Positions 22,921-35,400 of a DNA stretch of 64,000 nucleotides are shown here, one piece after another. The DNA is from Oscheius tipulae. Taxonomy: Eukaryota > Nematoda > Chromadorea > Rhabditida > Rhabditidae. Under the pieces are notes generated by a model that saw only the letters and a program-made list of their open reading frames with translations, was not told where the DNA came from and searched no databases. The translations under genes and the position numbers were made by a program. The DNA lies in NCBI GenBank assembly GCA_037178975.1, contig JASJZH010000006.1:5890001-5954000 (forward strand), written 5' to 3'. Positions within the stretch are counted from its first letter, which is position 1; every line of letters starts with the position of its first letter.

Positions 22921-25205
22921 GAAACCAAGCTTTTCTAAACTATTTCGTGCAATTAGAAGAGTAATGAGCCTAATGTAAATAGTGCCTATTGGGATGAACT
23001 AAGGCGCATAATTTCTGAGACGAGATTGCTATCTGCACTCTCCCACTTCACGCGTTCTCTTTCCTGCAGGTGGTCCTCTCTATTATGGTCAAACGAGCCA
23101 TAATGAGGTAGCATTGGGCAATATTTTGTGCATCTTGTAGGGCCAAGGTGCAAATTAGTGTAAATTAGAGCTCTCTTCTGCCATATTTTCTTTTCCGATT
23201 GTCTAATTACTTCAGTCTTTCCTTCCATTCGGGTATTTTGTGGACTCTTGTCAACTACCTGCTCAAAAATTCACACGCTTGAAGGTGATTATGCAACGGG
23301 CCCCTTTTTCTCTCCTTTGCGGCAGCCGTAAACGAAGCCAAAGGACGTCGATTGTTTTCGAATTACCGCCTACCGGAGACGTATCCCTCGGGAGCGGCTG
23401 CTTTGATCAGCCGGCTGCCGATTACCACGTAATAGCCTGCAATCAGCTCCGATCAACAATTCTTAGAAGTCAATATCTCCGTCGCCTCCTCTTGGTCGTT
23501 TTTGTCTATCTGACAGCCTCATTTGTATACATGACGGCGCACGTTTATCTCAATAAATGTGTGTGCCGCGACACATGGAAACACAGTTTATGTCGACACG
23601 TTTCCGCTGATCTATTTTATGACAAGCTGGCAAAGGCGATTGTCTGGTTATGGTTGCGCAACAGGTTCTGATCCTTGAGGCTTGTTTTTACAGCCTGATA
23701 CCTTCTACTCTATCCCTCATAATTGACATGTGTTGCACAGGTGTTAATCTGGTAGCGAGAGTATCATGTTACAGGTCGATCTGACAGTGTGCGAAGGTGA
23801 TGGATTACACCTCGAGAGTGATTACAACTACAGTAACCGAGCGTTACTGCCAGCCTGTGGAGTCTCCTTATTTGCACAGCTGCGCTTCTCGCGACTCTCG
23901 AGTGGGGGTTAGTTGTCGCAATTAACAGTCAATCTATCCTCGTGTGGCTTACTGTACACGCAAACAGCTAGTTAATTATTCATTGAGACATTGGGCTCGA
24001 TTGAGAATTCTCTTTGGCTACACATTCCTTTACGGTTGGTAACATATTACCGCTAATGAGAAATGATCAGGGTGGTCTACTGCCTTTGGTAGCCCATTGT
24101 AGAGCAGAACCTGAAACGGGCATACTTTAAATGGCTACGGCAGTTAAGACATTGTGTGAAACATTCAGGTTTCAACTAAGCTTTTTTTATAATTTTTTGT
24201 GAACAATACAACGCGGGGGCTTCCAGAACTAAATCTGTACTTTTGTGTCGATTAACAAAAACGGGAGCTCCTTTCATCAAAAAGTTCCAGAAGTGCAGAA
24301 AACAGCTGTTTCTTGAAATTCAGTAGAAAACACGTACAAGAGGTTGGGCGGAAGCCCTTGGCATCTCGATCATAGAATGAAAAGGCTTTCAGCTAATGTT
24401 TTCTAGGCTTCCATTTGACACGGCTATTTTGTTCGCTGCTCATCGGAACATCATTGAAACTGTCACTACTTGTCTTCATTGTACTGACTGAACGGCTTAT
24501 AGCAGACAAGTATTAATCCCTCTCACAAGCCACTTGACTGCTATCGCTTCGGGCACCATCGATTATAAACCTGGAAGAAAAAGAGGGTTTCGTTTTTCCC
24601 AAGTACTCTCAAAGAGTCTAAACCCAAGACGCCCCTCGAGGGCAGTTCCGCTCTATTACATTTTTTGCTTTATTACATATCTTCCACCAGATGCGACGTG
24701 ATCACGCTCTATGTTCAGATCATGCGGAGGTGGCAGACAGCTGGGTGGCCGCACTGGAGTATCATTTCGAGGTAGGTTTTGTAGGCCGGGGGAAAGGAAA
24801 AAGACTCTTGCTCTTCAAAACACATCTCACAGAAGAGATAGACGTGTGTGTTCCGAGTAATGTGTACCTCTTCTCCGTCTATCAGTGTCATGTTCCTCTC
24901 GTTTACTTCAGTAAACGCTACACATTAGTCAAAGAGCTACTCGTTTGACTTTTAATGTGCTCTCTAGCTCCTTCAACGTGTTAGTGCCACGTGCGTAAAC
25001 TCTGTTGACATTGTTGTTGCTTTGAGACTAACAAGACTTGAAAATGCCACCCAGAAAGACCACTTTGTTCCCATTATGAACCCGCTTTACCTCCTTTCCA
25101 ATGATCGGATCTTCACACCGTATCCCACTCTTCCACAAGTCTGTGTCTTTTGTGACTTCTCATTCTCCTTCCTATTTCAGGATTCGCAAAATTGACGTGG
25201 ACGGA
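22921..25205. other. Intergenic, no confident gene
   Basis: Two things were weighed. A 143-codon open frame at 23240-23671 has a hydrophobic stretch but lacks splice or family support. A possible exon starting at 24691 (MRRDHALCSDHAEVADS, followed by a gtaggt donor) could not be joined in phase to any later exon. Confidence 0.4.
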
Positions 25206-27847
25206 ATGGAAGAGATGATCGTTGGCCATGGAGCTAAGACTCCAATGTGAGTGACAAAGGGATTATGGTGTCAGGGTAAAAAAAAGGAGAAGGAAACAGT
25301 GCAGACTTTTCAAAGATCAGACCAAATTGTTGCCTTCTGATATTTTTTGTTGATAATCCAATGATGCTCGGTCTGCAAGTGAATTTCCGCAAGGGTGAAA
25401 GGACGCTTAAAATTTGACGTGTTCTGCAAGCATGCTGTCCGATTACGTGCCACGATTCTTCTTGTGAGTTTAGAGTTTCAAAGCCTTTATTATACAATCA
25501 TATAGGTACTGATGTAAAGTTAAGATATGCTAGGTTTTCAAGCTAGTAAAAATCTTCTAGCATTCAGTAGATAAGATCTATGATGCTGTCCTTCTGCAAT
25601 TTGAAACTGTTTACGAGACTGACATGGTCAAAGTGGTAATTAAGCGTTTTATTGCAAACAACATCTTATTTTCTCTTCTCGGTCACACGGGTTGGTAGGT
25701 TTGCTGAGATCCAATAAACGAAACTGTAGAAAGAGAAAGTGGATCACATAGAAAACCAATAAAACTTTACGCGACAATCTCAAATTTTATTCTGTGCCGT
25801 CAAAACAGAGCTTCACCGCAGCTGGCAACTGCCCTTGGGGCGGCAATAATCTTCAACTACGCAAAAGACCATGCAGCTCATAAGTGATCATCAATCAACC
25901 GTGATCTGGCCGCTGCACCCATTACTCCTCCTTTCGACACCTCCATAATTCTTTATCCTTTTTGCTGCTTCAAGTCGTTTTTGGCCTTTGTCTGCTAATC
26001 TCTCCTTGCAAAAAGAAGAGCGCCGAACCTCACGCCCTCCTTAGCTACATTAGTCCCATTTGCCTGTCTACTTACATTCGCTTCCCCGCAGATGTCGTAA
26101 TCCCAGAGAGAGAACAAGAAGCTGAAAAGTTCTTTTCCAAAGCATGGCCCCTTTCAACAAGACTGACAACATAGTCGAGTGAGTTCTTCCATTAAATTGG
26201 TGTCGCGATGCGGTGAAATTGGAGAAATGTGGATTTGGCTATGTGCGGGCCCCCAGGGGAAATGTATTTCTTTTTGTGGGCGGTTCTATCTATCCTTGCT
26301 CCGTAAAATCACTACCGATGTCCACCTCACATAATAACGCTACCCATGACATCATTGACCCAGCTCATCTTTTCAAAGGGTCAGTTCCACTCCCAATCAT
26401 AAACCCTGAACACCAAGCTTTCAATAACTAATTTGCTATGAGATTCTCAGCTCGTTTCAATCTCGTGATGCACTTAGCAGATCCATCAATCTTTTCTCTT
26501 GACGAATGGCTCGCTGCTTTTCCGATCTCACCTCAATTTTTCCATTAAATTTTCAAACTTTCACACCTTAACCTTTAAGTAAGAGCTGTTTGCTCAATAA
26601 ATAAGAGGCAATGTTGGTCTCGGGTTAGAGAGATGTTATCACCAGAGACATCACAGTAAATCGTGGCTGTTTTGGAAGTATAACAAATGGCTCATACCTA
26701 GGGGTGATTGGACGACGTTACAATTGCCAGTCTGATAATTTATTGTCCTTCGAGAGAAATTGCACAGCTGACTGGGGTTTTGCTTGCGATGAGTCTCCTG
26801 AAACGAGAACTCCTTACTCCCTAGCAGACTTCGTTGTTTATTGCCACTTCTAGTTCGAACAAACTTTCATATTCTATCGGTCAAATGATTCACCAAACTA
26901 TTGAGAAAAGAAACGGGTACGTTGTCACATTACACACCTGAGGTGTCAGGAAAGAGAATGAAAACAAGCAGGCGAACTTTTTGTTCTAATTTTTTTCAGA
27001 CTTTGGTCTGTTTTCAAAATCATCGATTCAACTAAATCAGTAAATTCAAACACACTTTTTTCACATTAGAAGATAAAAATTTCACATTAAAAGATAAATA
27101 GCCAAAGTTACTTGGTTAACTTCAACTAAGTTCTTGCAGCACAATGCCTGAGCAGAAACTGGACTATGTCAACCGTCCAGAAGGAGAAATGGATATGCTA
27201 ATTGGCTTCTTTTTAATGAATGGCTTCTGTGTTTGTAAGCTCTTCATTTGTGGTATCGTATCAAAATCTCAGGTTTCTTTCTCGGCTTCGGTCTCTGTGT
27301 CATTTTCTCCTGTCTTCGACGACGGCCGAAAATGTTTCGTAGGCCGAAGGAGCCGACACCTACCATTATAGAACAAACAGCGTCGGTACAAAGACGACCA
27401 AATACCACTTTTCGAGGTAAGCAGGGGCTCGAGGATTAAAACTGCGCATTACAAATAACACTTGTGAGGTCATATTTTCAGCTTTAGTAAGCCGGGCCAT
27501 GAAAAACGTCGACTTCCAATCTTTTCCAAGCAGTGATGCTGCTGATCCTGAGGCTCAAAAGAAGGAAACAACAGTCTTATCCGATGGAGAGCAAGCAAGT
27601 CACGATCAATCTTGAGCAAAACTTTAATCTTCAGGTGCAGATTCATGTTCTCGATGATGCAAGTACAAAGAGTTCGCGGAGAAACTCGCGACGAAACTCG
27701 AAAATCCAGATCGAGACTGAAATTAGTGAGGTAAGCATTGGTGGAAATATCATTTCGAAAATGCTATTTTAGGCAGCACCATCGAAATCTGTAATTCGGG
27801 AGAATCTTCTTGGCCCACTCACTTTTGATGACTTGTACTACACGTGA
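25206..27847 (+). CDS. Small single-pass membrane protein, unknown (KCNE-like layout)
   Basis: Exons 25206-25246, 26143-26178, 27140-27234, 27273-27416, 27534-27730, 27773-27847; 195 aa in this model. The N-terminal ~50 residues are hydrophilic with an NKT sequon and no signal peptide. One transmembrane helix follows (MLIGFFLMNGFCVCFFLG plus GLCVIFSC), then a strongly basic border (LRRRPKMFRRPKEP) and a cytoplasmic tail with tandem RRNS phosphorylation-type motifs, ending LLGPLTFDDLYYT. A glycosylated short N-terminus, one TM and a basic juxtamembrane segment are the layout of KCNE potassium-channel subunits, but I see no diagnostic KCNE motif, so function is unassigned. The first two introns are ~0.9 kb, unusually long for this window. 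The acceptor of exon 5 is ambiguous (see findings). A cctatttcag acceptor lies 25 bases before the ATG. Confidence 0.65.
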
Positions 27848-30800
27848 TATCATTGTCTGCAGCCTCGACATTAGCACTGTCTTCGATTATAGCTCCCATT
27901 CGGGTACCTTTGTGATTTAATTTCGCATAAAATACACTTGATTACCTTTCTCACACTCGAACATGATTTCATGATTCTTGTGCTCGCGCCTCTTCCTCAT
28001 AGTCTCAATCGACCTCATCAGGTCTCTTCAACGAAGCCTCTCAAATCTTCTACTATTAGCAGTTCCTCTCGAATCTCACGCTTTGTCTAACCTTGCTCTT
28101 TTTTGACTGAAAAAGGTGTCAACTAATTTAAAATAATCTTGATGTCTTCTAGAGATTTGAAGAAGAAACAGAAGTCAGTTAAATCCAAGAGTTACGACGC
28201 GTTGTTATCCACTTTCAGATGTTTTCCGATTAAACTGAACCGATTGATAGTCATTCCAGACGACGTTAGACTGCTTCAGCGATAACCGCTATGCTTGGTT
28301 TTTATTCTAAGCAAATGATGATTCTCTTCCTCATCTCTCTCTGAATCTTGTCACTCATTTGGCTTGTACTGGTACTTGTCGCTTTGTAACTAAGTTTTTT
28401 TTCCCAATTAGAATTTGTGGGAGTCTTAGAAACATGATAATGCATGAACTAGGTTCTACCTTTCCATAAACGTAAGCCGACAAGCATATTCTAAAGTCCA
28501 CCAAAACAAGAATTTCTAGTATATTTTTCGGTCCGGAGCAAAATAGAAACGCTCGTCATCTGTGTGGTATGCCTTCATCATATTCAACTTTTAGTAATAA
28601 AGTCAACTATCGAAAACCGTCTTTTATTGCGCTTCTGAGCTGGGAAAGCTTGTGAATTTCTTCTCGTTGTTTGCCTGAGCCACCTCTTTTTTGGCCTCTC
28701 TCCATCTATTTCGATAATTAACGCATTGGTTTCATCGGGCCGACCATCTGCTTCTGGTAATGAAAATGCTAGCTCGTCTTTTGACCGGCCATGTGTTTCT
28801 GGCAGCCATTCTTTCAGTTATTGGTATCCTTTCGAAAAGCGAAATTAGTCAGCTGAGTCGTTGCTAGGACCCATACCACGTAGATTTGCTAAAGGCTTGC
28901 GTAGAGAGTGAAAGTCTAAAACGTTCCTCTCGCACTTCCTTCAGGTCCGACTAGGATAAACCTCCTACATAAGTCTCATAAGCTTTGAAAAATCCGTTGT
29001 AGACCAAAAGCGCGCGTTGTGCTGCTCGCCCACCGCATTTGTAATAGCTAAGCTGCGCTATAATGCATTGAATGAGGTGATGGTTTGGGAGGCCATGTCT
29101 AAGGACAACAGGTCTCTTTTACGTATGTTATCCATTACGAGCGTGTTGTTCCAACAGTTAGTATATTCCGTATTGTCTGCTCATGTAGCTGCTTGTTTCA
29201 TAGCAAAAAGCAAAAGTTCAGATTAATAAGACGTTTAAAAAGTGAAACAATGAGCTAGAATCTCTTGCAATTTTGAATTATAACCTCACGAACAAATGGT
29301 AATTGAGCCACACCCAAGCGGCAGCCTCCAGCTGCACTGCTAACAATAATCTCATTCACTTTTGCACTCCAGCGTACGACTGTTTAATTCATTTGGATTT
29401 GGGCTAAACGTTTATTTGCCTACAAGTTTCTACTGTCTGGCCATATATTTCTACCGTATTTCTCAGTTGAATTGTTTTTGTAACAAAAGTGGGAAAGAAC
29501 ACGAATACGCTGTTTAAAAGACTTTTACCGTTTGGCCGCCCAGAATCAGCGCCTAGTGTTAGGAGCTCGAAAATTAAAAGCCAGTCGCTGCGTTTGAAAC
29601 ACATTGTTTTTCCAAAAGGGACGTATAGTTTTTTGTTTGAAATATGGACATGAGGTTGACGACGGAATCTCGGAGAATCGCGTGTCTGTGCACAATCTCA
29701 CGGATTAGCATCGGGCCGTCTTATCTCAATCAAATTAATTGCGTATTCTCCCTTGACGCGTTCCGCTCCCAAAAAGATCTGGGCTTTCTTAGTCCGTTTC
29801 CTGGTCCAAATCTTAATTGCTCTTGTACAACATGCCCCTCTGCTGCCTCTAATCACCTCCAAATCTCTTCGTTCCCGATAGAAAGATTGCGCGGCTCAGT
29901 TCTAATGTTTTTGTCTCTTTGTCTCGCCATTTTCCGTGTTCAAGCAGGTGTTCCTGTTCCAAGAGTGACTTATTGCGTTTCCTTATTGTATTTTGATTAT
30001 GAACGCCGGACATTTTGACTCGGTTTCAAGCACTAATTAACTTTTCCCATAATTGGCCTAAGTGCAAAAATTTGGTTACCCCGAACTGCGTCTCTGGCAT
30101 CCATGTTTTTGGTTTTTATTTCCATTTTGTCTGGGATGCATCCTATGTGCTAAAATAGACGTCATCTAAATGTGGAAGGATTTTCACACGAGATCGTCTT
30201 GCACTCTAAAATTAGGGCAGAACCGAGTACATCCTGTTGTTGATTTTTTCCTCTATATAAGATCGTTCTTCGTGTTTTCAATGTTCTCCTTTTTAAACTT
30301 TAAACATTGACATTTTCGAAAGAATCGGACCACAGCTACAAAGCTGTTCAATAATTTTCCTTTTCATGCCGTGACGCAGCGTGGTCTCTTGCGTGTGAAG
30401 ACAATTTGCAGACCGGCTTCTTTCCCGATTTTTTTTGTTACATATCTTCAAACTGACCAGTTGGAAAATTCTTTTATGATTTCATGAGCACCATTTGTGA
30501 CGCAGTCCTCCCTTTTACGCGACTATCAACATATCTATACAACTGGCTGACCGCCATCCACTCTCATATTACTTTTTCAATCAATTTCAGAAAAAAATAA
30601 TTGTACAAATGTTTGTACCCACGCGCTTTCCCACCTTCTTTTAATGACTTGTAATTTTCCCACGGTCCAAAATGTAGGCTTACCGGTTACACGTCGCCGG
30701 ACTGGACCTAAAACCACTTGCCATTTTGACGGTTTTTGTGACAACAAATGATTCTAGTAAAGGGAATTCCCACTAATCTGTTAATCATCCGTGTGTACTC

Positions 30801-31445
30801 GCACAACACGTCTGTTTCTTCAGAACAGGAAGGAAGAAATTTGTACATTCTGATTTGAGACGATAATAAGAGGTTATGATGGCGAAACTCTCATGTGCAC
30901 TTACTCAATCAATATAGAAACCATAATTTGCCATGTCCACGAAGTGATACCTCCGCCCTATTATTTTCGTTTCTGTCCAATTTCAATAGTCTACGGTACA
31001 TTTAACGAATACATGACCTTGTGTTTGTTATAACTCTCTATAGTTCTATGGCAGATCTTCGTTCTTTTGTCCGTGTTTTAATTTTCGAAAAAGTGCTGTT
31101 GAGCGCGAACCCAGTTTAAATCGTATTGACAACAGAGTTTACTGCAAATAAGTCTGCTGATCTGTTAAAAAGAAGTATCGTCTTTACTTCTCAAAGAAAA
31201 TCCTTTGGATTTCAAGCCAGATCGCGGGGACACCTTCATCTGTTTCTCGCTTCTCGAGCCTTCAATTTATCCTGCCCACAGATTTATGAGTTCTGTCTCG
31301 TGCTCGGAGTCATTCAGTCACCTTACTGGGAGGATAGCAACCCGTTTTGTTCTTCTAGGATACTGACGAGTCGTTATTTTGAATGCCGGCTTGCTCTCTT
31401 TCCAGCTTTTCTGTGTGCTCAGGCGACCCAAAAGCTCCGGTTCAG
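27848..31445. other. Pyrimidine-rich intergenic stretch, no gene recognised
   Basis: About 3.6 kb, noticeably T/C-rich on the plus strand, between two plus-strand genes. Open frames such as 29644-30018 have no family resemblance or splice-supported neighbours. Presumably upstream regulatory sequence or outron of the GPCR that follows. Confidence 0.45.
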
Positions 31446-33551
31446 ATGGATGTTTTCCGTCCAAACGACACCTTTCTCTGGTCATGCCAGCATTCACCAT
31501 CACAATACTCCAGCTGGTTACGGGTACTGATCGTTGCAGGAGGAGGAAGTTTTGTCTGTTTGGTGGGTTTGCATTCTTGGTTTTTTCTATCTGTCGCGTT
31601 CCAAAAGCAACCCGCTGATTGATCATATTCTGAAGAAGAAATATAGACGTCGTTGAAAGGACAATTACCATTTTTGAGAGTATGAACTGTAGCCCCCCCG
31701 CGAGTTCCATGAAAATGAGGTTACAGGTATCTTTGATTACAAATCTGATGATCATTTTCGTCTTTCAAACATCCATCCGCCTGCGACGTCAGAACTACGC
31801 GAACCCGGTCATTTTGGCTATTTTTGACATGCTCGGTAAGTTTCAAGTCCCAGACAAGTGATATTTTAATTTCGTTTCCTTAATATTTGAAAAAACTACC
31901 ACCCACCAGTTCAAAAGGTACCCTTTTGGAATGAATGTCAGTGATTAAGATCCTTTGAAACTCGTCTTTTCAGTCCCGGTATGCTTTCTGTTGATCGTAG
32001 CCGTTCCACTGGTCGCCTACTACACAAACTGGATGTGGGGAATCTGGATGTGGATTAGCTACATCAAATATGCATATCTGTTTAGGGTATGCGTCTGAAT
32101 CCACGAAAAGAGCATTAGATTTTCAGCACTTTTGTGAATCAATGTGCAATTTTCTTTTGCTTCTGGCAAGTATTGAACGTCTGCTCGGCTACAATCCCGA
32201 GGGCAATCAGGTGGGTTTCAGGGGCGAAATTATGGGAACAGCTGCATCAAGAGCTTTTTTTTTCGATTCCCAGCTGATAAACATACCATAGCTTTATTTA
32301 TACAAACAATGAATTAATGATACCTTTGCAGAGAAAAGCACTGGTGTTTTTTGTGCGATACCGGCGATTAATCTTCGTCGTAATGGCAGTACTATCGTTT
32401 TTTCTCAAAGGGACCTTACTGTTCGAGACAGACACGGTTGTTCTTCCCCGGTGTTCGGGAGCCATCGACAGGTATTTAGTTGAAGAAGTCTGAGTAAAAA
32501 CATGTTTTAAGATATGTTCCGGTGCAAGTCAACTACTTCGACGAGTTCTCTGTTTTTCGCTTCTGGTGTAGAAAGGTCATGAGTGTCATCTTGCCCTTCT
32601 TTGGTCTAGTCTACTGCAATTACCAGATCATACAAAAATACATCATGAAGAGAAAAAGAAATGCGGAACAATCCATTAGAGCAAGACCCTTCGACGTCAA
32701 ATCCGTATCCGAAGAGTTTGTTCTTCAAAGACGATTGATATAATCTGTTCAGGACTTATTTGCGATTGGTTCAAGATCGGAAAGGAGTCAAATCGGCAAC
32801 GTTGACACTAATTATGGTCGCCACGTGTTACATTCTGACCAATACTGTCTCTCTAAGTGTCAGTGTCATAGAGTTTTTCGACATTACCATCATCCAAAGA
32901 CATTATTACACGTTCTTAATTATTACAGATTTTTCCTGGCTGGTGAGAATGCACTCATGCTCATTCATGTGACTTTTTGCAGCTAACGCTACTCGGATGT
33001 GCGTTCAGGATTTTCATTTACATCTTCTCCGACCAAAAAATGAAGAAGGCTCTGGCTAGAGCTATCTTCAGATTCCGCGTGAGAGCACTTCCTTCCAAAG
33101 CGGTAGGCACCTAATTTGGTACAAAAAAACGCGGGGACTTTTAGTTGGAACAGCATCAATTGGACAAATTGAGTATGCAGGGGGTCTCCAACAGTCTAAG
33201 GAGCAATCTGACCAATGCCAATGCTGAGGCCTCAAATCGAAAGATTGTGAAGAAGCGAAAAGTGAAGGATGAACTCGGAAGTATGGTTCATTTGCGTGGA
33301 AACTTTGTAGTTAATGTGACCATGCGACTGGGAACCTTAGTAAACCAGGTTGGTACATTTATTTTCTCGTTCCCAATCAGTAGGTTCAGCCTGAGAGGGA
33401 CCCTGACACCCACGAGGACTGGTTGACAGACATCCAGGAAGAAGAAGGCTCCCATTTTTCGAGAAGAGGCAGCCGGTATAGGTCCATTTGTGTGGACGCC
33501 CATCTACTTTCCACAGAAGAAGTAGACGAAAGCGAGGTAGTAGACGTTTGA
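31446..33551 (+). CDS. Peptide-type rhodopsin-like GPCR (nematode FRPR-like), divergent
   Basis: Exons 31446-31523, 31727-31835, 31974-32086, 32127-32210, 32332-32471, 32512-32715, 32753-32942, 32983-33102, 33145-33348, 33384-33551; 469 aa. Seven hydrophobic helices can be followed: TM1 around NLMIIFVFQTSI, TM2 NPVILAIFDMLVPVCFLL, TM3 ending FLLLLASIERLLGY, TM4 LIFVVMAVLSFFLKG, TM5 VMSVILPFFGLVYCNY, TM6 ATLTLIMVATCYILTN and TM7 GCAFRIFIYIFSD. The layout resembles the neighbouring FRPR-like receptor, whose TM2 has the equivalent LALLAFFD. The usual DRY is ERL and the NPxxY of TM7 is not evident, so coupling may differ. The ~140-residue C-tail is basic then acidic with RRGS-type sites. An ATG at 31446 directly follows cggttcag, a likely spliced-leader acceptor. 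Ligand unknown. Confidence 0.85.
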
Positions 33552-33572
33552 CTATCTCTAATGTACAAAATT

Positions 33573-33587
33573 CCCCCCCCCCCCCCC
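33573..33587. repeat. Poly-C tract in the convergent intergenic region
   Basis: Fifteen consecutive C, 22 bases after the first GPCR stop, between two convergent genes. Confidence 0.95.
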
Positions 33588-33838
33588 ATCCTCCCCCAAC
33601 TTTTATTGGGAACAATCAATACCCATATCCGTTCAAATTGTGATACTTTCTTGTTCCGGTAGAAAACGTATAGTCTAAAACTATCATGTGTGATCTCATA
33701 ACTGGTATAACAAAAAATACAGAAAAAAAACTTTTTATTGGGAAGGAGGCGTATATCTGAGCAGTCTAAGCACATAAAGCACAAAAGTGGTGAGTATACC
33801 CGAAATGAAATGTGTGACATGGTAAATAAAGTGAGCAG

Positions 33839-35400
33839 CTACGATTCTCTCGATTTCAGCGTGTCGTCGGAGGCGTCTTTTTTGATGAGAACCGTTCCAA
33901 GCTGGATAAATAGTCCCGTATATGGCTTGCCTTCCATTTCGTCAATTTGAGAATGGTCGTCGGCAGCTGGCAAAGCCGATACTGCTGTCTGGTCATAATG
34001 CTGAAATCTCATTTTTAAAAGCAAATAAGCAAAAGTTCACCTTATACGGACCAACATAACACAAGTTCTTGAGACTTTGTAGGAACTCTTTCCTGAGATC
34101 TTTTTGACACGTTATGTAGATGGGAAGTCGTAACGCTCCGGCAAGAATAGTTAAAAAGGAGACCTATATGAACATTATTAAAATAGATCTGTGAATAACC
34201 TACCAAATCGACGGAGAACATATAGAACCCAGTGAATCCAACAGTCAAACCCTCATTATCGATGTACTCCCAAATCGTGATAACGACATTGAGAATGTTT
34301 GACATGAGGTAGGTGAAGACGATGAAGACAAGAGTCCTTGTTGCTGCTCTCACACGGGACTGAACCACCACTTAGAAAGGTAGATGTGAAAGGTTACCTT
34401 CCTCTTAGCATCGCTTAGTTTCTGTGCACTGATGAATTGAAACTCCGTCTTTTGAATAGCGACAACTATTCGAGCATTGATAAAAGCTAGCAAGAAGAAT
34501 GGCATAAGGATAGTGAAGACCGAGCGTATCCTGAATGTTTTCCGTATAAAAGTATTGACAAGTAGACTCACCAAATCTTCCAGAAAGCCATATACGTTTC
34601 GTTCAGCGCCAATGGCGACAAACTCAAACTGTACTCGGCCATTGTTCCATAGCACGCATCGTTCGTTTCGACCTGAAATATTCATTTTTGCGCATAATGT
34701 CTTCTTCTCTTACGCTGAACTCAAAACCGTGCGTAATTTTAGTCAAGATGCCAAGCCAAACACTACCAGCAGCTATTTTGAAGCGATTGTTGTTCAGGAA
34801 CTGAAATGAGATTTTATTGTTTTGCAGAAAAACAGGAAATCACCTTTGCCAAGTTTGGTCGAGCAGTAACGCAGTAACGTTCAAAACTGGCGGCCACCAT
34901 GAGAAAAGTGGAAGCTGTCATGGCGATATGAGATAGTGTAATCATAGGAATCATGTAGGTGAACCTAAAAAAAGAGGAGGTCAATAGAACGCTCTTTGAA
35001 ATGCTTCCTACTATGTCACTCCGAAACAAATGGTTATCCCATGAGGGATTTTGCTGTCTCTGCTCTCAACTCACCAGGCTCGAAGCAGCACGACCGACTG
35101 GAAGTAGTCCAAGATGTTGTTGATGCTCATCAACGGAATGTAGGCACCGGCTATTAGCACGTCGAAAAAGGCAAGGAGAGCCAGATAAAGACAATGAGAG
35201 CTACGATAGGACTTTCTATGTATTACTTGTTATATTCAAACTAGAAAATCTTACTTTGAAAACAGCATGAAGCAGAGAAAGACATTTTCGATGATACTGA
35301 TGCCGGCAACAGTTGTGCCAAAGATAGAAACGAGGACGAACCTCTCGAACTGAAGCGGCTGTTCCGGTGAAAAGCACGGGTCCTCGCGACTTTCGTTCAT
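33839..35400 (-). CDS. FMRFamide-type peptide GPCR (FRPR-like)
   Basis: Exons 35400-35255, 35215-35075, 34964-34844, 34800-34714, 34672-34572, 34530-34398, 34359-34204, 34163-34041, 34000-33839; 389 aa. Family-typical signatures: TM2 HCLYLALLAFFDVLIAGAYI, TM3 TLSHIAMTASTFLMVAASFE followed by RYC in place of DRY, TM6 RTLVFIVFTYLMSNILNVVI, and TM7 ILAGALRLPIYIT leading to CQKDLRKEF. An extracellular-loop-2 cysteine sits in NDACYG, paired with TM3 context. The N-terminus is short with no signal peptide. Known relatives respond to FMRFamide-like neuropeptides through G proteins; the specific ligand is not predictable. It is convergent with the preceding GPCR with under 300 bases between stop codons. 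Introns are about 40 nt apart from one of 110 nt. Confidence 0.92.

Noticed and set aside
23240-23671. 143-codon open frame with a hydrophobic stretch
   Set aside because: No recognisable family, no acceptor at the start and no conserved motif; probably chance in pyrimidine-rich DNA.
24691-24771. Possible first exon MRRDHALCSDHAEVADS with a gtaggt donor
   Set aside because: It ends in phase 0 and does not join in frame to the exon at 25181, which works better as 5' UTR plus its own ATG.
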